From assembly GCF_009766085.1 (NCBI RefSeq), contig NZ_LMUF01000041.1, positions 55,374 through 119,373 of the forward strand: 64,000 bases of DNA, given 5' to 3'. This DNA is from Burkholderia sp. S171 (lineage in GTDB: Bacteria; Pseudomonadota; Gammaproteobacteria; Burkholderiales; Burkholderiaceae). Below are positions 38,600 through 47,378 of the stretch, piece by piece; position 1 is the first letter of the stretch; the number at the start of each line of letters is the position of its first letter. The position numbers and the translations under genes are program-made. Below the pieces are notes generated by a model. The model ran no database searches and was not told where the DNA came from. It saw only the letters and a program-made list of their open reading frames with translations.

Positions 38600-39331
38600 G
38601 TGCAACGCCAACTGACGCTCGATCTCGGCACGCCGCCGCTCGCCACCTTCGATAATTTTTTCGCCGCCGGCAACCACGAACTGGTGACCCGCCTGCGCGA
38701 ACTCGACGGTGCGCTCGCAGCCGGCCCCATGGCCGACCGGACCTTCTATGTCTGGGGTGAAGCGGGCAGCGGCCGCAGCCATCTGCTGCAAGCGCTGGTG
38801 CACGAAGCGAACGGCCGGGCGCGCTTCCTGAGCCCGCAAGCACCGCTGGCCGCGTTCACCTTCGACACCACGGCGAGCATCTACGCCATCGACGACTGCG
38901 AGCGGCTCTCAGGCGCGCAGCAAATCGCGCTCTTCAACCTGTTCAACGAGGTGCGAGCGCATCCGGCGAGCGCGCTGGTGGCAACGGGCAATGTGGCACC
39001 GCTGGGGTTATCGGTGAGAGAAGATTTGCGCACGCGCCTCGGCTGGGGACTGGTTTTCCAGCTCACGCCCCTCTCCGACGAAAGCAAGGCGAGCGCGCTG
39101 AAACACGCGGCGCGCGAGCGCGGCATTGCACTGGCCGACGACGTCCCCGCCTACCTGCTCACGCATTTTCGACGCGACATGCCCAGCCTGATGACCCTGC
39201 TCGATGAACTCGACCGCTTTTCGCTGGAACAAAAGCGCGCCGTAACGCTGCCGTTATTACGTACGATGCTCGCTGCAAAAGAAGGCAACGCAGACAACGA
39301 TGCGACCCGTCCGCAGACCGAGCTTTTTTAG
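38600..39331 (+). CDS. hda: DnaA regulatory inactivator Hda
   Basis: The product is about 243 residues from a GTG at 38600 (VQRQLTLDLGTPPLATFDNFF). A TTG at 38594 is also in frame, but the GGAA Shine-Dalgarno at 38586 is better spaced for the GTG. The N-terminal QLTLDLG is the clamp-binding motif of Hda. The AAA+ domain follows with a Walker-A-like WGEAGSGRSHLLQAL (Gly-Arg instead of Gly-Lys) and the IDDCERL Walker B. Hda with the beta clamp promotes ATP hydrolysis by DnaA and so limits re-initiation. Confidence 0.92.
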   Translation: MQRQLTLDLGTPPLATFDNFFAAGNHELVTRLRELDGALAAGPMADRTFYVWGEAGSGRSHLLQALVHEANGRARFLSPQAPLAAFTFDTTASIYAIDDCERLSGAQQIALFNLFNEVRAHPASALVATGNVAPLGLSVREDLRTRLGWGLVFQLTPLSDESKASALKHAARERGIALADDVPAYLLTHFRRDMPSLMTLLDELDRFSLEQKRAVTLPLLRTMLAAKEGNADNDATRPQTELF

Positions 39332-39406
39332 CGTTTTTCTTGGTCACACCACCCGCCGCGAGCAGCCAGCGAACGCTTCCACCCGCTTCAAGTAAAATGC
39401 GCTCCC

Positions 39407-40093
39407 ATGAACCTAGCCCTTTTTGATCTCGATCACACGCTCATCCCGACTGACAGCGACCACGAATGGGGTCGCTTCATGGCGAAGCTCGGCATTGTCG
39501 ACGCCAATCAGTTCGCGAAGCAAAACGACGCGTTCTACGAAGATTACAAAGCTGGCACGCTCGATATCCACGCCTACCTGAACGCCCAGCTTTCACCGCT
39601 CGCCCAGCACCCGCGCGCGCAGCTGGACGACTGGCACGCGCAATTCATGCGCGAAATCATTACGCCGGCCATTGCTCCAGCGGCGCTGGAACTCGTGCGC
39701 CGCCACCAGGAAGCCGGCGATCTCTGCTGCCTCGTCACCGCCACGAACGCGTTCATTACGGCGCCGATCGGCCGGGCGTTCGGGATTGAAGCATTGATCG
39801 CATGCGAGGTCGAAACGGTCGACAATATCCCCAACGGCGAGCTGACCGGCCGCCCAACGGGCACGCCGAGCTTTCGCGAAGGCAAGATCGTGCGCACCGA
39901 AACGTGGCTCGCGTCCATGGGGAAAAGCCTGAACGACTTCGAACACAGCTACTTCTACAGCGACTCGCACAACGACATTCCTCTACTCGAGAAAGTCACC
40001 GACCCGATCGCGACCAATCCCGACGACACCCTGCGCGCGCATGCGCAGGTCCGCGGCTGGCGCATCCTGGAAATCTTCTCCCCACGTGATTAA
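39407..40093 (+). CDS. HAD-IB family phosphatase (SerB-like)
   Basis: The product has 228 residues. It has the HAD nucleophile motif FDLDHTLIPTDSD, with a helical cap, the motif II region CLVTATNAF and the acidic motif YFYSDSHNDIPLLE. It belongs to the HAD-IB subgroup near phosphoserine phosphatase; the DLDHT signature is like CicA/histidinol-phosphatase-type members. It removes phosphate from a small metabolite that I cannot name. Its last 8 bases overlap the GTG start of pcnB, so the two are translationally coupled. Confidence 0.88.
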   Translation: MNLALFDLDHTLIPTDSDHEWGRFMAKLGIVDANQFAKQNDAFYEDYKAGTLDIHAYLNAQLSPLAQHPRAQLDDWHAQFMREIITPAIAPAALELVRRHQEAGDLCCLVTATNAFITAPIGRAFGIEALIACEVETVDNIPNGELTGRPTGTPSFREGKIVRTETWLASMGKSLNDFEHSYFYSDSHNDIPLLEKVTDPIATNPDDTLRAHAQVRGWRILEIFSPRD

Positions 40094-41711
40094 AAAACTC
40101 ATCCGCAAGCTGTTCGGCCAGGAAAGCGCCAAAGAAGAGACCCCGGCAACCGCCCCGCTCTCCGACGATGTAAAACCCGCCCGCAAGAGCACGCGCAAGA
40201 AGGCTGCCCCCGCCGTGGCGAAGCGCGATCCCAACGTGCCCGTGATCCTGTCGGCGGAGGTGCACGGCATCGACCCGGCGCTGATCTCGAAGAACGCGGT
40301 TCGCGTGACCGATGGCCTGCAGCAAGGCGGGCATCGTGCGTTTATCGTGGGCGGCGCCGTGCGCGACCTGCTGCTGAACGTCGCGCCGAAGGATTTCGAC
40401 GTTGCAACGGACGCCACGCCCGACCAGGTGCAGAAACTGTTCCGCCGCGCGCGCATCATTGGCCGTCGGTTCCAGATCGTGCACGTGCAGTTCGGGCAGG
40501 ACATCATCGAGACGTCTACATTTCGCGCGCTCGTCGATACCCCCGCCGATGCACCGCCCTCACCGCCTCCGCCCCGTCTGCGACGCGGTGAGATGGACAC
40601 GCGCACGCACGCCGTGGATGCCAGCGGCCGCGTGCTGCGCGACAACGTGTGGGGCGAGCAGCACGAAGACGCCACGCGCCGCGACTTCACGATCAACGCC
40701 ATGTATTACGATCCGGCCACGCAAACCGTGCTGGATTATCACGACGGCATGGCCGACATCCGCGCGCGTTTGCTGCGCATGATCGGCGACCCGGCCACGC
40801 GGTATCGCGAAGACCCGGTGCGCATGCTGCGTGTCGTGCGTTTTGCAGCAAAGCTCGGCTTCGAGATCGAGCCCGCCACGCGCGCGCCGATCGCGGAACT
40901 GGCCGACCTGATCAGCAACGTTCCGGCCGCCCGTCTCTTCGACGAAATGCTCAAGCTGCTGCTCTCAGGCCACGCGCTCGCATGCCTGACGCGGCTGCGC
41001 GCGGAAGGTTTGCATCACGGCGTATTGCCGCTGCTCGACGTGATTTTCGAATCACCGCACGGCGAGAAATTCATCACGCTCGCGTTGACCAATACCGACG
41101 AACGCGTGCGTGCCGGCAAGGGTGTATCGCCAGGTTTCCTGTTCGCCACGCTGCTCTGGAACGACATGCAGACGCGCTGGGAACAGTACACGGCGGCCGG
41201 TGAATTCCCCGTGCCCGCACTGCACCGCGCGATGGACGACGTGCTCGACATGCAGACCGAAAAACTCGCTATCCACAAGCGGTTTTCATCGGATATGCGC
41301 GAGATATGGGGCCTGCAACATCGGCTCGAAAAACGCTCGGGCAGAAGCGCGATGAAGCTGCTGGAACACCAAAGGTTTAGGGCGGGTTATGATTTCCTCC
41401 TGCTGCGATGCGAATCCGGCGAACTGGATGCATCAGTTGGTCAGTGGTGGACGGATTTCATTGAAGGGGACGCTGCCGCGCGAGAGTCACTGCTTTCGCA
41501 AGGCGGGAAGGACCGGGCACCCGTCAAGAAACGACGGCGGCGTAGCAGCAACGCCAAAAGCCGCAGGCCGGGTGACGGAATGGAGGGCGGCGCGAGCACC
41601 GTGGAAGCAGGGTCAGCTCGCGACAATCGCGAAGAGCGTGACGGACGTGATGTGCGTGACGTGCGTGACGTGCGGTATGGCGACGAAAGCGGTGGCCAGC
41701 GCGACGATTGA
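40086..41711 (+). CDS. pcnB: Poly(A) polymerase I
   Basis: The product has 541 residues from a GTG at 40086 (VIKKLIRKLFGQES). The frame is open upstream but that part overlaps the phosphatase gene. The nucleotidyltransferase head has FIVGGAVRDLLLNVAPKDFDVATDATPDQV with the catalytic DFD pair and RRFQIVHVQFG, then the RNA-binding HEDATRRDFTINAMYYDP region. The tail is strongly basic (KKRRRRSSNAKSRR) and ends in a charged RDVRDVRDVR repeat. It adds 3' A tails that target RNA for decay. PcnB and folK are adjacent in many proteobacteria. Confidence 0.94.
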   Translation: MIKKLIRKLFGQESAKEETPATAPLSDDVKPARKSTRKKAAPAVAKRDPNVPVILSAEVHGIDPALISKNAVRVTDGLQQGGHRAFIVGGAVRDLLLNVAPKDFDVATDATPDQVQKLFRRARIIGRRFQIVHVQFGQDIIETSTFRALVDTPADAPPSPPPPRLRRGEMDTRTHAVDASGRVLRDNVWGEQHEDATRRDFTINAMYYDPATQTVLDYHDGMADIRARLLRMIGDPATRYREDPVRMLRVVRFAAKLGFEIEPATRAPIAELADLISNVPAARLFDEMLKLLLSGHALACLTRLRAEGLHHGVLPLLDVIFESPHGEKFITLALTNTDERVRAGKGVSPGFLFATLLWNDMQTRWEQYTAAGEFPVPALHRAMDDVLDMQTEKLAIHKRFSSDMREIWGLQHRLEKRSGRSAMKLLEHQRFRAGYDFLLLRCESGELDASVGQWWTDFIEGDAAARESLLSQGGKDRAPVKKRRRRSSNAKSRRPGDGMEGGASTVEAGSARDNREERDGRDVRDVRDVRYGDESGGQRDD

Positions 41712-41788
41712 CACGGGCCCTGCGCGCCTTGATTTAATCAACGCGCGTGAGTCGTGTAACGCCAAACGACAGTTGTAGGATTCATGCC

Positions 41789-42316
41789 ATGACGGTAGCT
41801 TATCTGGGCCTGGGCGCAAACCTCGGTGACGCGCGCCAGACCCTGAAAGACACAGTGGTGTGTCTTGCCCAGCAAAACACGATCACCGTGCTCGCGAAGT
41901 CGAGCCTCTATCGCACTGCGCCTGTGGACGCCGGTGGCGACGACTACATCAATTGCGTCGTCAAGATCGATACCACGCTGGCCGCGCGCCAGTTGCTGCG
42001 GCTGTGCCACGGCATAGAAAGCCATTTCGGACGCGAGCGGCCGTACAGAAACGCGCCGCGTACACTCGATATCGACATCCTGCTGTACGGCGATTCCTGC
42101 ATCGAGGAAGCCGATCTCGTCGTGCCCCATCCCCGTCTCACCGAACGCGCGTTTACGCTCGTGCCGCTGGTCGAACTCGACCGCGATGTCGTCATTGCAC
42201 AACGCGGCCGTGCCGACGCATTTCTCGCCTCGGTTCAGGATCAACGGATTGAAAAAGTGGCGACACATCAGTGCCCGCTATTCGCTTCCCGCTGCACTTC
42301 GCGGCGCGAAGCCTAA
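41789..42316 (+). CDS. folK: 2-amino-4-hydroxy-6-hydroxymethyldihydropteridine pyrophosphokinase
   Basis: The product has 175 residues from MTVAYLGLGANLGDARQTL. The family signature is RERPYRNAPRTLDIDILLYGD, with the two Asp that bind Mg. It transfers pyrophosphate from ATP to the pterin in folate synthesis. The C-terminal 15 or so residues run into a 22-bp repeat. It lies about 80 bases after pcnB and upstream of the kinase gene. Confidence 0.95.
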   Translation: MTVAYLGLGANLGDARQTLKDTVVCLAQQNTITVLAKSSLYRTAPVDAGGDDYINCVVKIDTTLAARQLLRLCHGIESHFGRERPYRNAPRTLDIDILLYGDSCIEEADLVVPHPRLTERAFTLVPLVELDRDVVIAQRGRADAFLASVQDQRIEKVATHQCPLFASRCTSRREA

Positions 42317-42358
42317 AAATTTGCGACGCGAAGCCTGAGATTGCGCAACGCGAAGCCT
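42305..42358 (+). repeat. Three copies of CGCGAAGCCT at a 22-bp period
   Basis: The core CGCGAAGCCT occurs at 42305-42314, 42327-42336 and 42349-42358, with partly conserved spacers (TTGCGACG / TTGCGCAACG). The first copy encodes the last residues and stop codon of folK; the others fill the gap before the kinase gene. Confidence 0.8.
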
Positions 42359-42374
42359 GAAAGGTGAATAGCCC

Positions 42375-43082
42375 ATGAGCATGTCGCCCCTCACCGTCAC
42401 CGCGCCGCAGTTGCGGCCGCCGCATCGGTATATCGCGATTGAAGGGCCCATTGGCGTCGGCAAGACCACGCTGGCGCGCTTGCTCGCCGAACGCTGGTCA
42501 ATGCGCACGCTGTTCGAGCGCCCGCAGGAGAACGTGTTTCTCGAGCGGTTTTATCGCGACAACACGCGTTACGCGCTGCCCACGCAATTGCAGTTCGCGT
42601 TGCAGCGCACGCAGCAAACGCAGGAGATTGCTGCGGCGTTGCTGGGCGCACCGGGACATCTGGGGCAAAACGCCGGCGCGCCGCTCATCACCGATTTCCT
42701 CACCGATAAAACCGCCTTGTTCGCCCGCCTCACGCTTCCCGACGACGAATTCGAGTTGTTCCGGGAGATCGCCAAGCGGGTTGACACGTCAGCACCCGCG
42801 CCGGATCTGGTCGTGTATTTGCAGGCGAGTCCCGAGGTATTGTTCGCGCGCATTCAAAAGCGCGCAGTGCCAATGGAACTGCAAATTCCCGACGCGTATC
42901 TGCGCGCCCTCTGCGACGCCTACAATGACTTCTTCTATCACTACGACGCCACACCGCTGTTGACGGTGAACGCCGAGCATCTGAACCCGCTGGAATCGGA
43001 CGCCGATCTGGCGCTGCTGGTAGACCGCATTGAAACCATGCGTGGGCGCAAGGAATTCTTTGTCAAGGGCACGTCACTTTAA
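42375..43082 (+). CDS. Deoxynucleoside kinase family protein
   Basis: The product has 235 residues. It has the P-loop IEGPIGVGKTTLARLLAE, then the family's ERPQENVFLERFYRD (substrate-binding Glu-Arg region) and the DLVVYLQASPEVLFARIQKRAVPME segment with the LID Arg residues. It phosphorylates deoxynucleosides in salvage; which base it prefers is not clear. The order folK-kinase-panB is characteristic of Burkholderiales. Confidence 0.9.
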   Translation: MSMSPLTVTAPQLRPPHRYIAIEGPIGVGKTTLARLLAERWSMRTLFERPQENVFLERFYRDNTRYALPTQLQFALQRTQQTQEIAAALLGAPGHLGQNAGAPLITDFLTDKTALFARLTLPDDEFELFREIAKRVDTSAPAPDLVVYLQASPEVLFARIQKRAVPMELQIPDAYLRALCDAYNDFFYHYDATPLLTVNAEHLNPLESDADLALLVDRIETMRGRKEFFVKGTSL

Positions 43083-43140
43083 GTCCGTCCGGCTTGCGCG
43101 TAGGCGTGCCGTCTCTTATCTAGTCGATGTGGACATTCTC

Positions 43141-43956
43141 ATGGCGTATTTGCAGGAAAGCAGCCGCACCGCGATCACCGTCCCGAAGCTCAGGACCATG
43201 CGCGAAGCCGGCGAAAAAATCACGATGCTCACGTGTTACGACGCGAGCTTTTCCGCGTTGCTGGATCGCGCGGGCGTCGATGTATTGCTGATTGGCGATT
43301 CGCTTGGAAACGTGCTGCAAGGGCATGGCACGACGCTGCCCGTGACACTGGCCGATATCGCGTATCACACCGCCGCGGTCGCACGGGGCAACAAGAACGC
43401 GCTGGTTGTCGCCGATATGCCGTTTGGTACAGTGGGCTCGCGCGAGGAAACCTATGCGAACGCCGTGCAGTTGATGCGAGCGGGCGCGCAGATGGTGAAG
43501 ATTGAAGGCGGTGAATGGGTCGCCGATACGGTCAAGTTTCTCGTTGACCGGTCAATTCCCGTTTGCGGACATGTCGGGTTGACGCCGCAATCGGTGCACG
43601 CGTTTGGCGGGTTCAAGGTGCAAGGGAAAACCGACGCCGGTGCCGAGCAGATGCGTCGCGATGCTTTAGCGTTTCAGAATGCAGGCGCGCAGTTGCTGGT
43701 GATCGAAGCGGTGCCTACGCTGCTGGCTAGCGAGGTGACGCAGCAGTTGGTTATCCCGACGATTGGCATTGGTGCCGGGATCGAGTGTTCGGGCCAAGTG
43801 CTGGTGCTGCACGACATGCTCGGGATCTTCCCCGGCAAACGGCCGCGCTTCGTCAAAGACTTCATGCAAGGGCAGCCGAGTATTCTTGCAGCGGTTGAGG
43901 CGTATGTTCACGCCGTCAGGGAGAAGACATTTCCCGGGCCGGAGCATACGTTTTAA
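43141..43956 (+). CDS. panB: 3-methyl-2-oxobutanoate hydroxymethyltransferase
   Basis: The product has 271 residues from MAYLQESSRTAITVPKLRTMREAGEKI; the open frame upstream overlaps the kinase gene. Family motifs are TMLTCYDASFSALLDRAGVDVLLIGDSLG, VVADMPFGTVGSREETYANAVQLMRAGAQMVKIEGG and VCGHVGLTPQSVHAFGGFKVQGK. It makes ketopantoate from ketoisovalerate in pantothenate synthesis. No panC is visible downstream. Confidence 0.96.
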   Translation: MAYLQESSRTAITVPKLRTMREAGEKITMLTCYDASFSALLDRAGVDVLLIGDSLGNVLQGHGTTLPVTLADIAYHTAAVARGNKNALVVADMPFGTVGSREETYANAVQLMRAGAQMVKIEGGEWVADTVKFLVDRSIPVCGHVGLTPQSVHAFGGFKVQGKTDAGAEQMRRDALAFQNAGAQLLVIEAVPTLLASEVTQQLVIPTIGIGAGIECSGQVLVLHDMLGIFPGKRPRFVKDFMQGQPSILAAVEAYVHAVREKTFPGPEHTF

Positions 43957-44091
43957 GGGGGTTTTGCTGTTCTGTCAGAGGCTGCGTTTTTGTTCGCGAC
44001 TTCAAGCTGGCGAGCCTGGCAGCGGGAACTTCCTCTTCGAATCGCTAAGGAAGCTGCCGCGAAAACGAGATCGCCGGCGGCTACCTTCTAC

Positions 44092-45879
44092 TTAGCTCAA
44101 CCGCGTCAATCGCGCTGGCATGGCGCCGCGAAGCGCGTTGCAGATCATCAACGATTCCGCATGCTCCAGGTCTTCACGCGTCAGTGTGCGCTCCTCAGCA
44201 TCCAGCTCTTCGATCAACACGCCGCGCATCACGCCCGGCAACAATCCTGCGTCGAGCGGTGGCGTGCTCCAACGGCCATTGAGTCTCACGAACACGTTCG
44301 ACCGGCCGCCTTCCGTCAACGCTCCGCGCTCATTGAAAAACAACATATCGAACGCGCCTTGCGCTTCGGCCACCCGCCATGCACGGTCATAGTCCTCACG
44401 CGACGTCGTCTTGTGCCTGAGCAACGGATCATCCGCCAATCGTGGTGCAAAGCCATATTCCGATGCCAGCAAAACGTCGACCGTTGACGACGCCACCGGC
44501 ACGAGCGGTGCACTCGTCACGACAATCTCACCGCTTTTGCCCAACGCAATCCGAAACCGATAGCCCGTCTCCGCTTCGAAGCTCGCGCAGGTCTCTTCAA
44601 TACGTTCCTGCAGCATTATTTGATCAAGCGGAAATCCGCACCACAGCGCGCTGGTTTCAAGCCGCGAAAGATGGCGATCCCAATGGCGAATCCCTTCTTC
44701 CCTAGTGGCGAACGTGGTCTCGAAGAGCTGGAAACCTGGATCCGATCCAGTCAGGAATTGAGCCTTCAATTCGCACTCCTCGTATTCATCGGCGGCAACG
44801 CTATCCAGCACAATGCCCGCGCCCACGCCCATCCTGCCTCGGCCGTGCTGTATTTCCAGCGTCCGGATCGGCACCGACAAACAGAAGTTTTGGTGGGTAT
44901 CCAGCCAGCCAATTGCGCCCGTATAAATGCCGCGCGGCGTGCTTTCGAGCGCATCGATCAGTTGCATCGTCTTATGCTTCGGCGCGCCCGTGATCGACCC
45001 ACACGGCATAAGCGCCCGTAATATGTCGGCGAAGGTGGCCCCCGGAAGCAACCGCGCCTCCACCGTCGATGTCATCTGCCAAACCGAGTTGTACGCCTCG
45101 ACCGAAAACAAGCGCGGCACCTGCACGCTTCCCGTGACCGCGACACGCGACATATCGTTGCGCAGCAAGTCCACGATCATTACGTTTTCGGCGCGATTCT
45201 TCGGATCGAGGCGCAGCCATTCCGGGTCCGCGCTGCGGGGCGCCGTGCCCTTCATCGGCCGCGCCTGCAGCACGTCGCCCTGGCGCTGAATGAACAACTC
45301 GGGCGAGCACGAGAGGACATCGCGGCCATCGGGCAACGCAATCAGCGCGCCGTATTGCACCGGCTGCCGCTCCCGCAGCCGTCGATACAACCCAACGGCC
45401 GAGCCAAAGACATCGAAGGCGAGACGGAACGTGTAGTTGATCTGATAGGAATCGCCGGCCCGCAACGCGTCCTGAACCGCCGCGATGGCCTGCTCGAACG
45501 CGTCGCCTGTGACGCTCTCTTCAACGTTCGCGACACCCGCCACCGATGGCCGGTCGGCCAGGCCGTTATCGCGCGCGACAAGCCATTGATTCGCCTCTTC
45601 ACGCGATAACAACGTGCACTCGCGGAACAACAAAAAGCGCAGCGCGGCATCGCCGGGCTGCGCTAACTGGAGGTTGCGGCCGAATTCATAATCTGCGAGC
45701 ACGACGGCGTGCAATCCGTCGCGCAGGTCTGCTTCAACACTCGCGCACACTTCGTCGAGTTGCGCGGCGTCATGACATGACCGTTCGTGCACGAAGCTGG
45801 CGTAAAGGCGACTCGACCGCCTTTCGGCGGTCGAGTCGCAATCGTCGAGCAGCGCAAAAACCTCGCTGCGTTGCTGCAT
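44092..45879 (-). CDS. pabB: Aminodeoxychorismate synthase component I fused to a PabC-like lyase (PabBC)
   Basis: The product has 595 residues. Residues about 1-370 are the chorismate-binding PabB domain (DSYQINYTFRLAFDVFG, CSPELFIQRQGDVLQARPMKGTAPR, ENVMIVDLLRNDMSRVAVTGSVQVP, MPCGSITGAPKHKTMQLIDALE). Residues about 375-595 resemble class IV aminotransferase-fold ADC lyase (FQLFETTFA, HKTTSREDYDRAW, FFNERGALTEGGRSNVFV, LLPGVMRGVLIEE). Together they turn chorismate into 4-aminobenzoate for folate, with a separate glutaminase. I chose ATG 45879 over a TTG six bases earlier. A perfect 14-bp hairpin lies inside codons 14-24. It starts 25 bases after dnaJ. Confidence 0.93.
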   Translation of the reverse strand: MQQRSEVFALLDDCDSTAERRSSRLYASFVHERSCHDAAQLDEVCASVEADLRDGLHAVVLADYEFGRNLQLAQPGDAALRFLLFRECTLLSREEANQWLVARDNGLADRPSVAGVANVEESVTGDAFEQAIAAVQDALRAGDSYQINYTFRLAFDVFGSAVGLYRRLRERQPVQYGALIALPDGRDVLSCSPELFIQRQGDVLQARPMKGTAPRSADPEWLRLDPKNRAENVMIVDLLRNDMSRVAVTGSVQVPRLFSVEAYNSVWQMTSTVEARLLPGATFADILRALMPCGSITGAPKHKTMQLIDALESTPRGIYTGAIGWLDTHQNFCLSVPIRTLEIQHGRGRMGVGAGIVLDSVAADEYEECELKAQFLTGSDPGFQLFETTFATREEGIRHWDRHLSRLETSALWCGFPLDQIMLQERIEETCASFEAETGYRFRIALGKSGEIVVTSAPLVPVASSTVDVLLASEYGFAPRLADDPLLRHKTTSREDYDRAWRVAEAQGAFDMLFFNERGALTEGGRSNVFVRLNGRWSTPPLDAGLLPGVMRGVLIEELDAEERTLTREDLEHAESLMICNALRGAMPARLTRLS

Positions 45880-45904
45880 GATCAATGCCTTAGTCGAGAG
45901 AATC

Positions 45905-47047
45905 TTAGTCGAAGAAACTCTTCACCCGATCGAACCAGCTCTTGCTTTGCGGACTATGACGCGCGCCACCTTCCGTCAAAGAACGCTCGAACTGCTTAAG
46001 CAGATCGCGTTGCGGGTCGGTGAGCTTGACCGGCGTTTCGACCTGCACATGCACATAAAGGTCCCCGGCAATGCTTGAGCGCAAACCTTTGATACCCTTG
46101 CTACGCAGCCGGAACGTCTTGCTCGACTGCGTACCTTCCGGCACGGTAAAACTCGCGCGGCCGGCAAGCGTGGGCACTTCGATTTCACCGCCAAGCGCCG
46201 CCGTGGTGAACGGAATTGGCATCTGGCAATGCAGGTCGTCGCCGTCGCGCTCGAACACCGAATGCTGCTTGATGTGAATCTCGACGTACAAGTCACCGCT
46301 CGGACCGCCGTTGATGCCCGGCTCACCGTTACCCGACGAGCGAATCCGCATGCCGTCGTCAATACCCGCCGGAATCTTCACTTCCAGCGTCTTCGTTTCC
46401 TTCACCTTGCCCGCGCCATGACAATGACCGCAAGGCTCAGGAATGTGAGTACCGGTGCCATGACACTTCGGGCAAGTCTGCTGGATGCTGAAAAAACCCT
46501 GCGACATGCGCACGGTGCCTTGTCCCTGACACGTCGGACAGGTTTCAGGCTTGGTGCCGGGCTTCGCACCCGAGCCCTTGCAAATCTCGCAATTCACCCA
46601 GCTCGGCACGCGAATTTGCGTGTCGTAGCCGTGCGCCGCCTGCTCCAGCGAAATTTCCATGCTGTAGCGCAAATCCGCGCCGCGATAAACCTGCGGGCCC
46701 GCGCGCCCACGGCTGGCTCCCGCGCCACCGCCGGCCGCCTGGCCGAAGATGTCGCCGAAAATATCGCCGAAGGCATCGGCGAATCCACCGAAACCTTGCT
46801 GACCTGGACCCGCCATGTTCGGATCAACGCCGGCGTGCCCGTATTGATCGTAGGCTGCGCGCTTTTGCGGATCCGAGAGCATTTCGTAGGCCTCTTTGAC
46901 CTCCTTGAAACGCGCTTCCGAATCCTTGTTATCCGGATTGCGGTCGGGGTGATGCTTCATCGCAAGCTTGCGATAAGCCTTCTTGATTTCGTCGTCGCTC
47001 GCATTCTTCGCGACGCCCATAACCTCGTAGTAATCCCGTTTCGCCAT
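45905..47047 (-). CDS. dnaJ: Chaperone protein DnaJ
   Basis: The product has 380 residues. It has a J domain with HPD (YRKLAMKHHPDRNPDN), a Gly/Phe-rich linker (about 75-120), four CxxCxGxG zinc repeats (CEICKGSG, CPTCQGQG, CPKCHGTG, CGHCHGAG) and the C-terminal substrate-binding domain. It delivers substrates to DnaK and stimulates its ATPase. It lies 331 bases after dnaK on the same strand. Confidence 0.97.
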   Translation of the reverse strand: MAKRDYYEVMGVAKNASDDEIKKAYRKLAMKHHPDRNPDNKDSEARFKEVKEAYEMLSDPQKRAAYDQYGHAGVDPNMAGPGQQGFGGFADAFGDIFGDIFGQAAGGGAGASRGRAGPQVYRGADLRYSMEISLEQAAHGYDTQIRVPSWVNCEICKGSGAKPGTKPETCPTCQGQGTVRMSQGFFSIQQTCPKCHGTGTHIPEPCGHCHGAGKVKETKTLEVKIPAGIDDGMRIRSSGNGEPGINGGPSGDLYVEIHIKQHSVFERDGDDLHCQMPIPFTTAALGGEIEVPTLAGRASFTVPEGTQSSKTFRLRSKGIKGLRSSIAGDLYVHVQVETPVKLTDPQRDLLKQFERSLTEGGARHSPQSKSWFDRVKSFFD

Positions 47048-47378
47048 ATCGGTTCAGCGCCCCCGCGCCTGATCAGAGATCAGGGCCGGCAGCTCCCTCT
47101 TGGATGCCTGGAGTCTCGCGACTCATGTGGTTCGTCAACGCCTGGCCGCCATGCGTGATTCGCGCGATCAATAAGTGACCCGTACGCAAATTAACCCGCA
47201 CAAAGCGCAGCGCCCTCTAAAAAACAACGTGCCCGGGAAGCCATTCGGCTCGCCAGGCGCGTTCTTCGTCCGTGCGCTCAACCGCACGCAAGACTTTTTT
47301 CGTCGCGGTCCCGCGCAACACCAAAGCTACGCGGGACCGGATCCTTCATCGACGAATCGCTGATGCGGTTCAATCGAC
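47048..47378 (-). other. Intergenic region between dnaK and dnaJ with a strong hairpin
   Basis: No gene is supported. A perfect 9-bp stem GGTCCCGCG/CGCGGGACC (47307-47315 with 47330-47338) with a 14-nt loop lies about 45 bases after the dnaK stop. On the minus strand no T-run follows it, so it is not a classical terminator. It could slow or partly stop transcription, or mark an RNA processing site between the two genes. I see no convincing separate dnaJ promoter. Confidence 0.45.

Noticed and set aside
47307..47338. Intrinsic terminator after dnaK
   Set aside because: The stem is strong but no T-run follows it on the minus strand.
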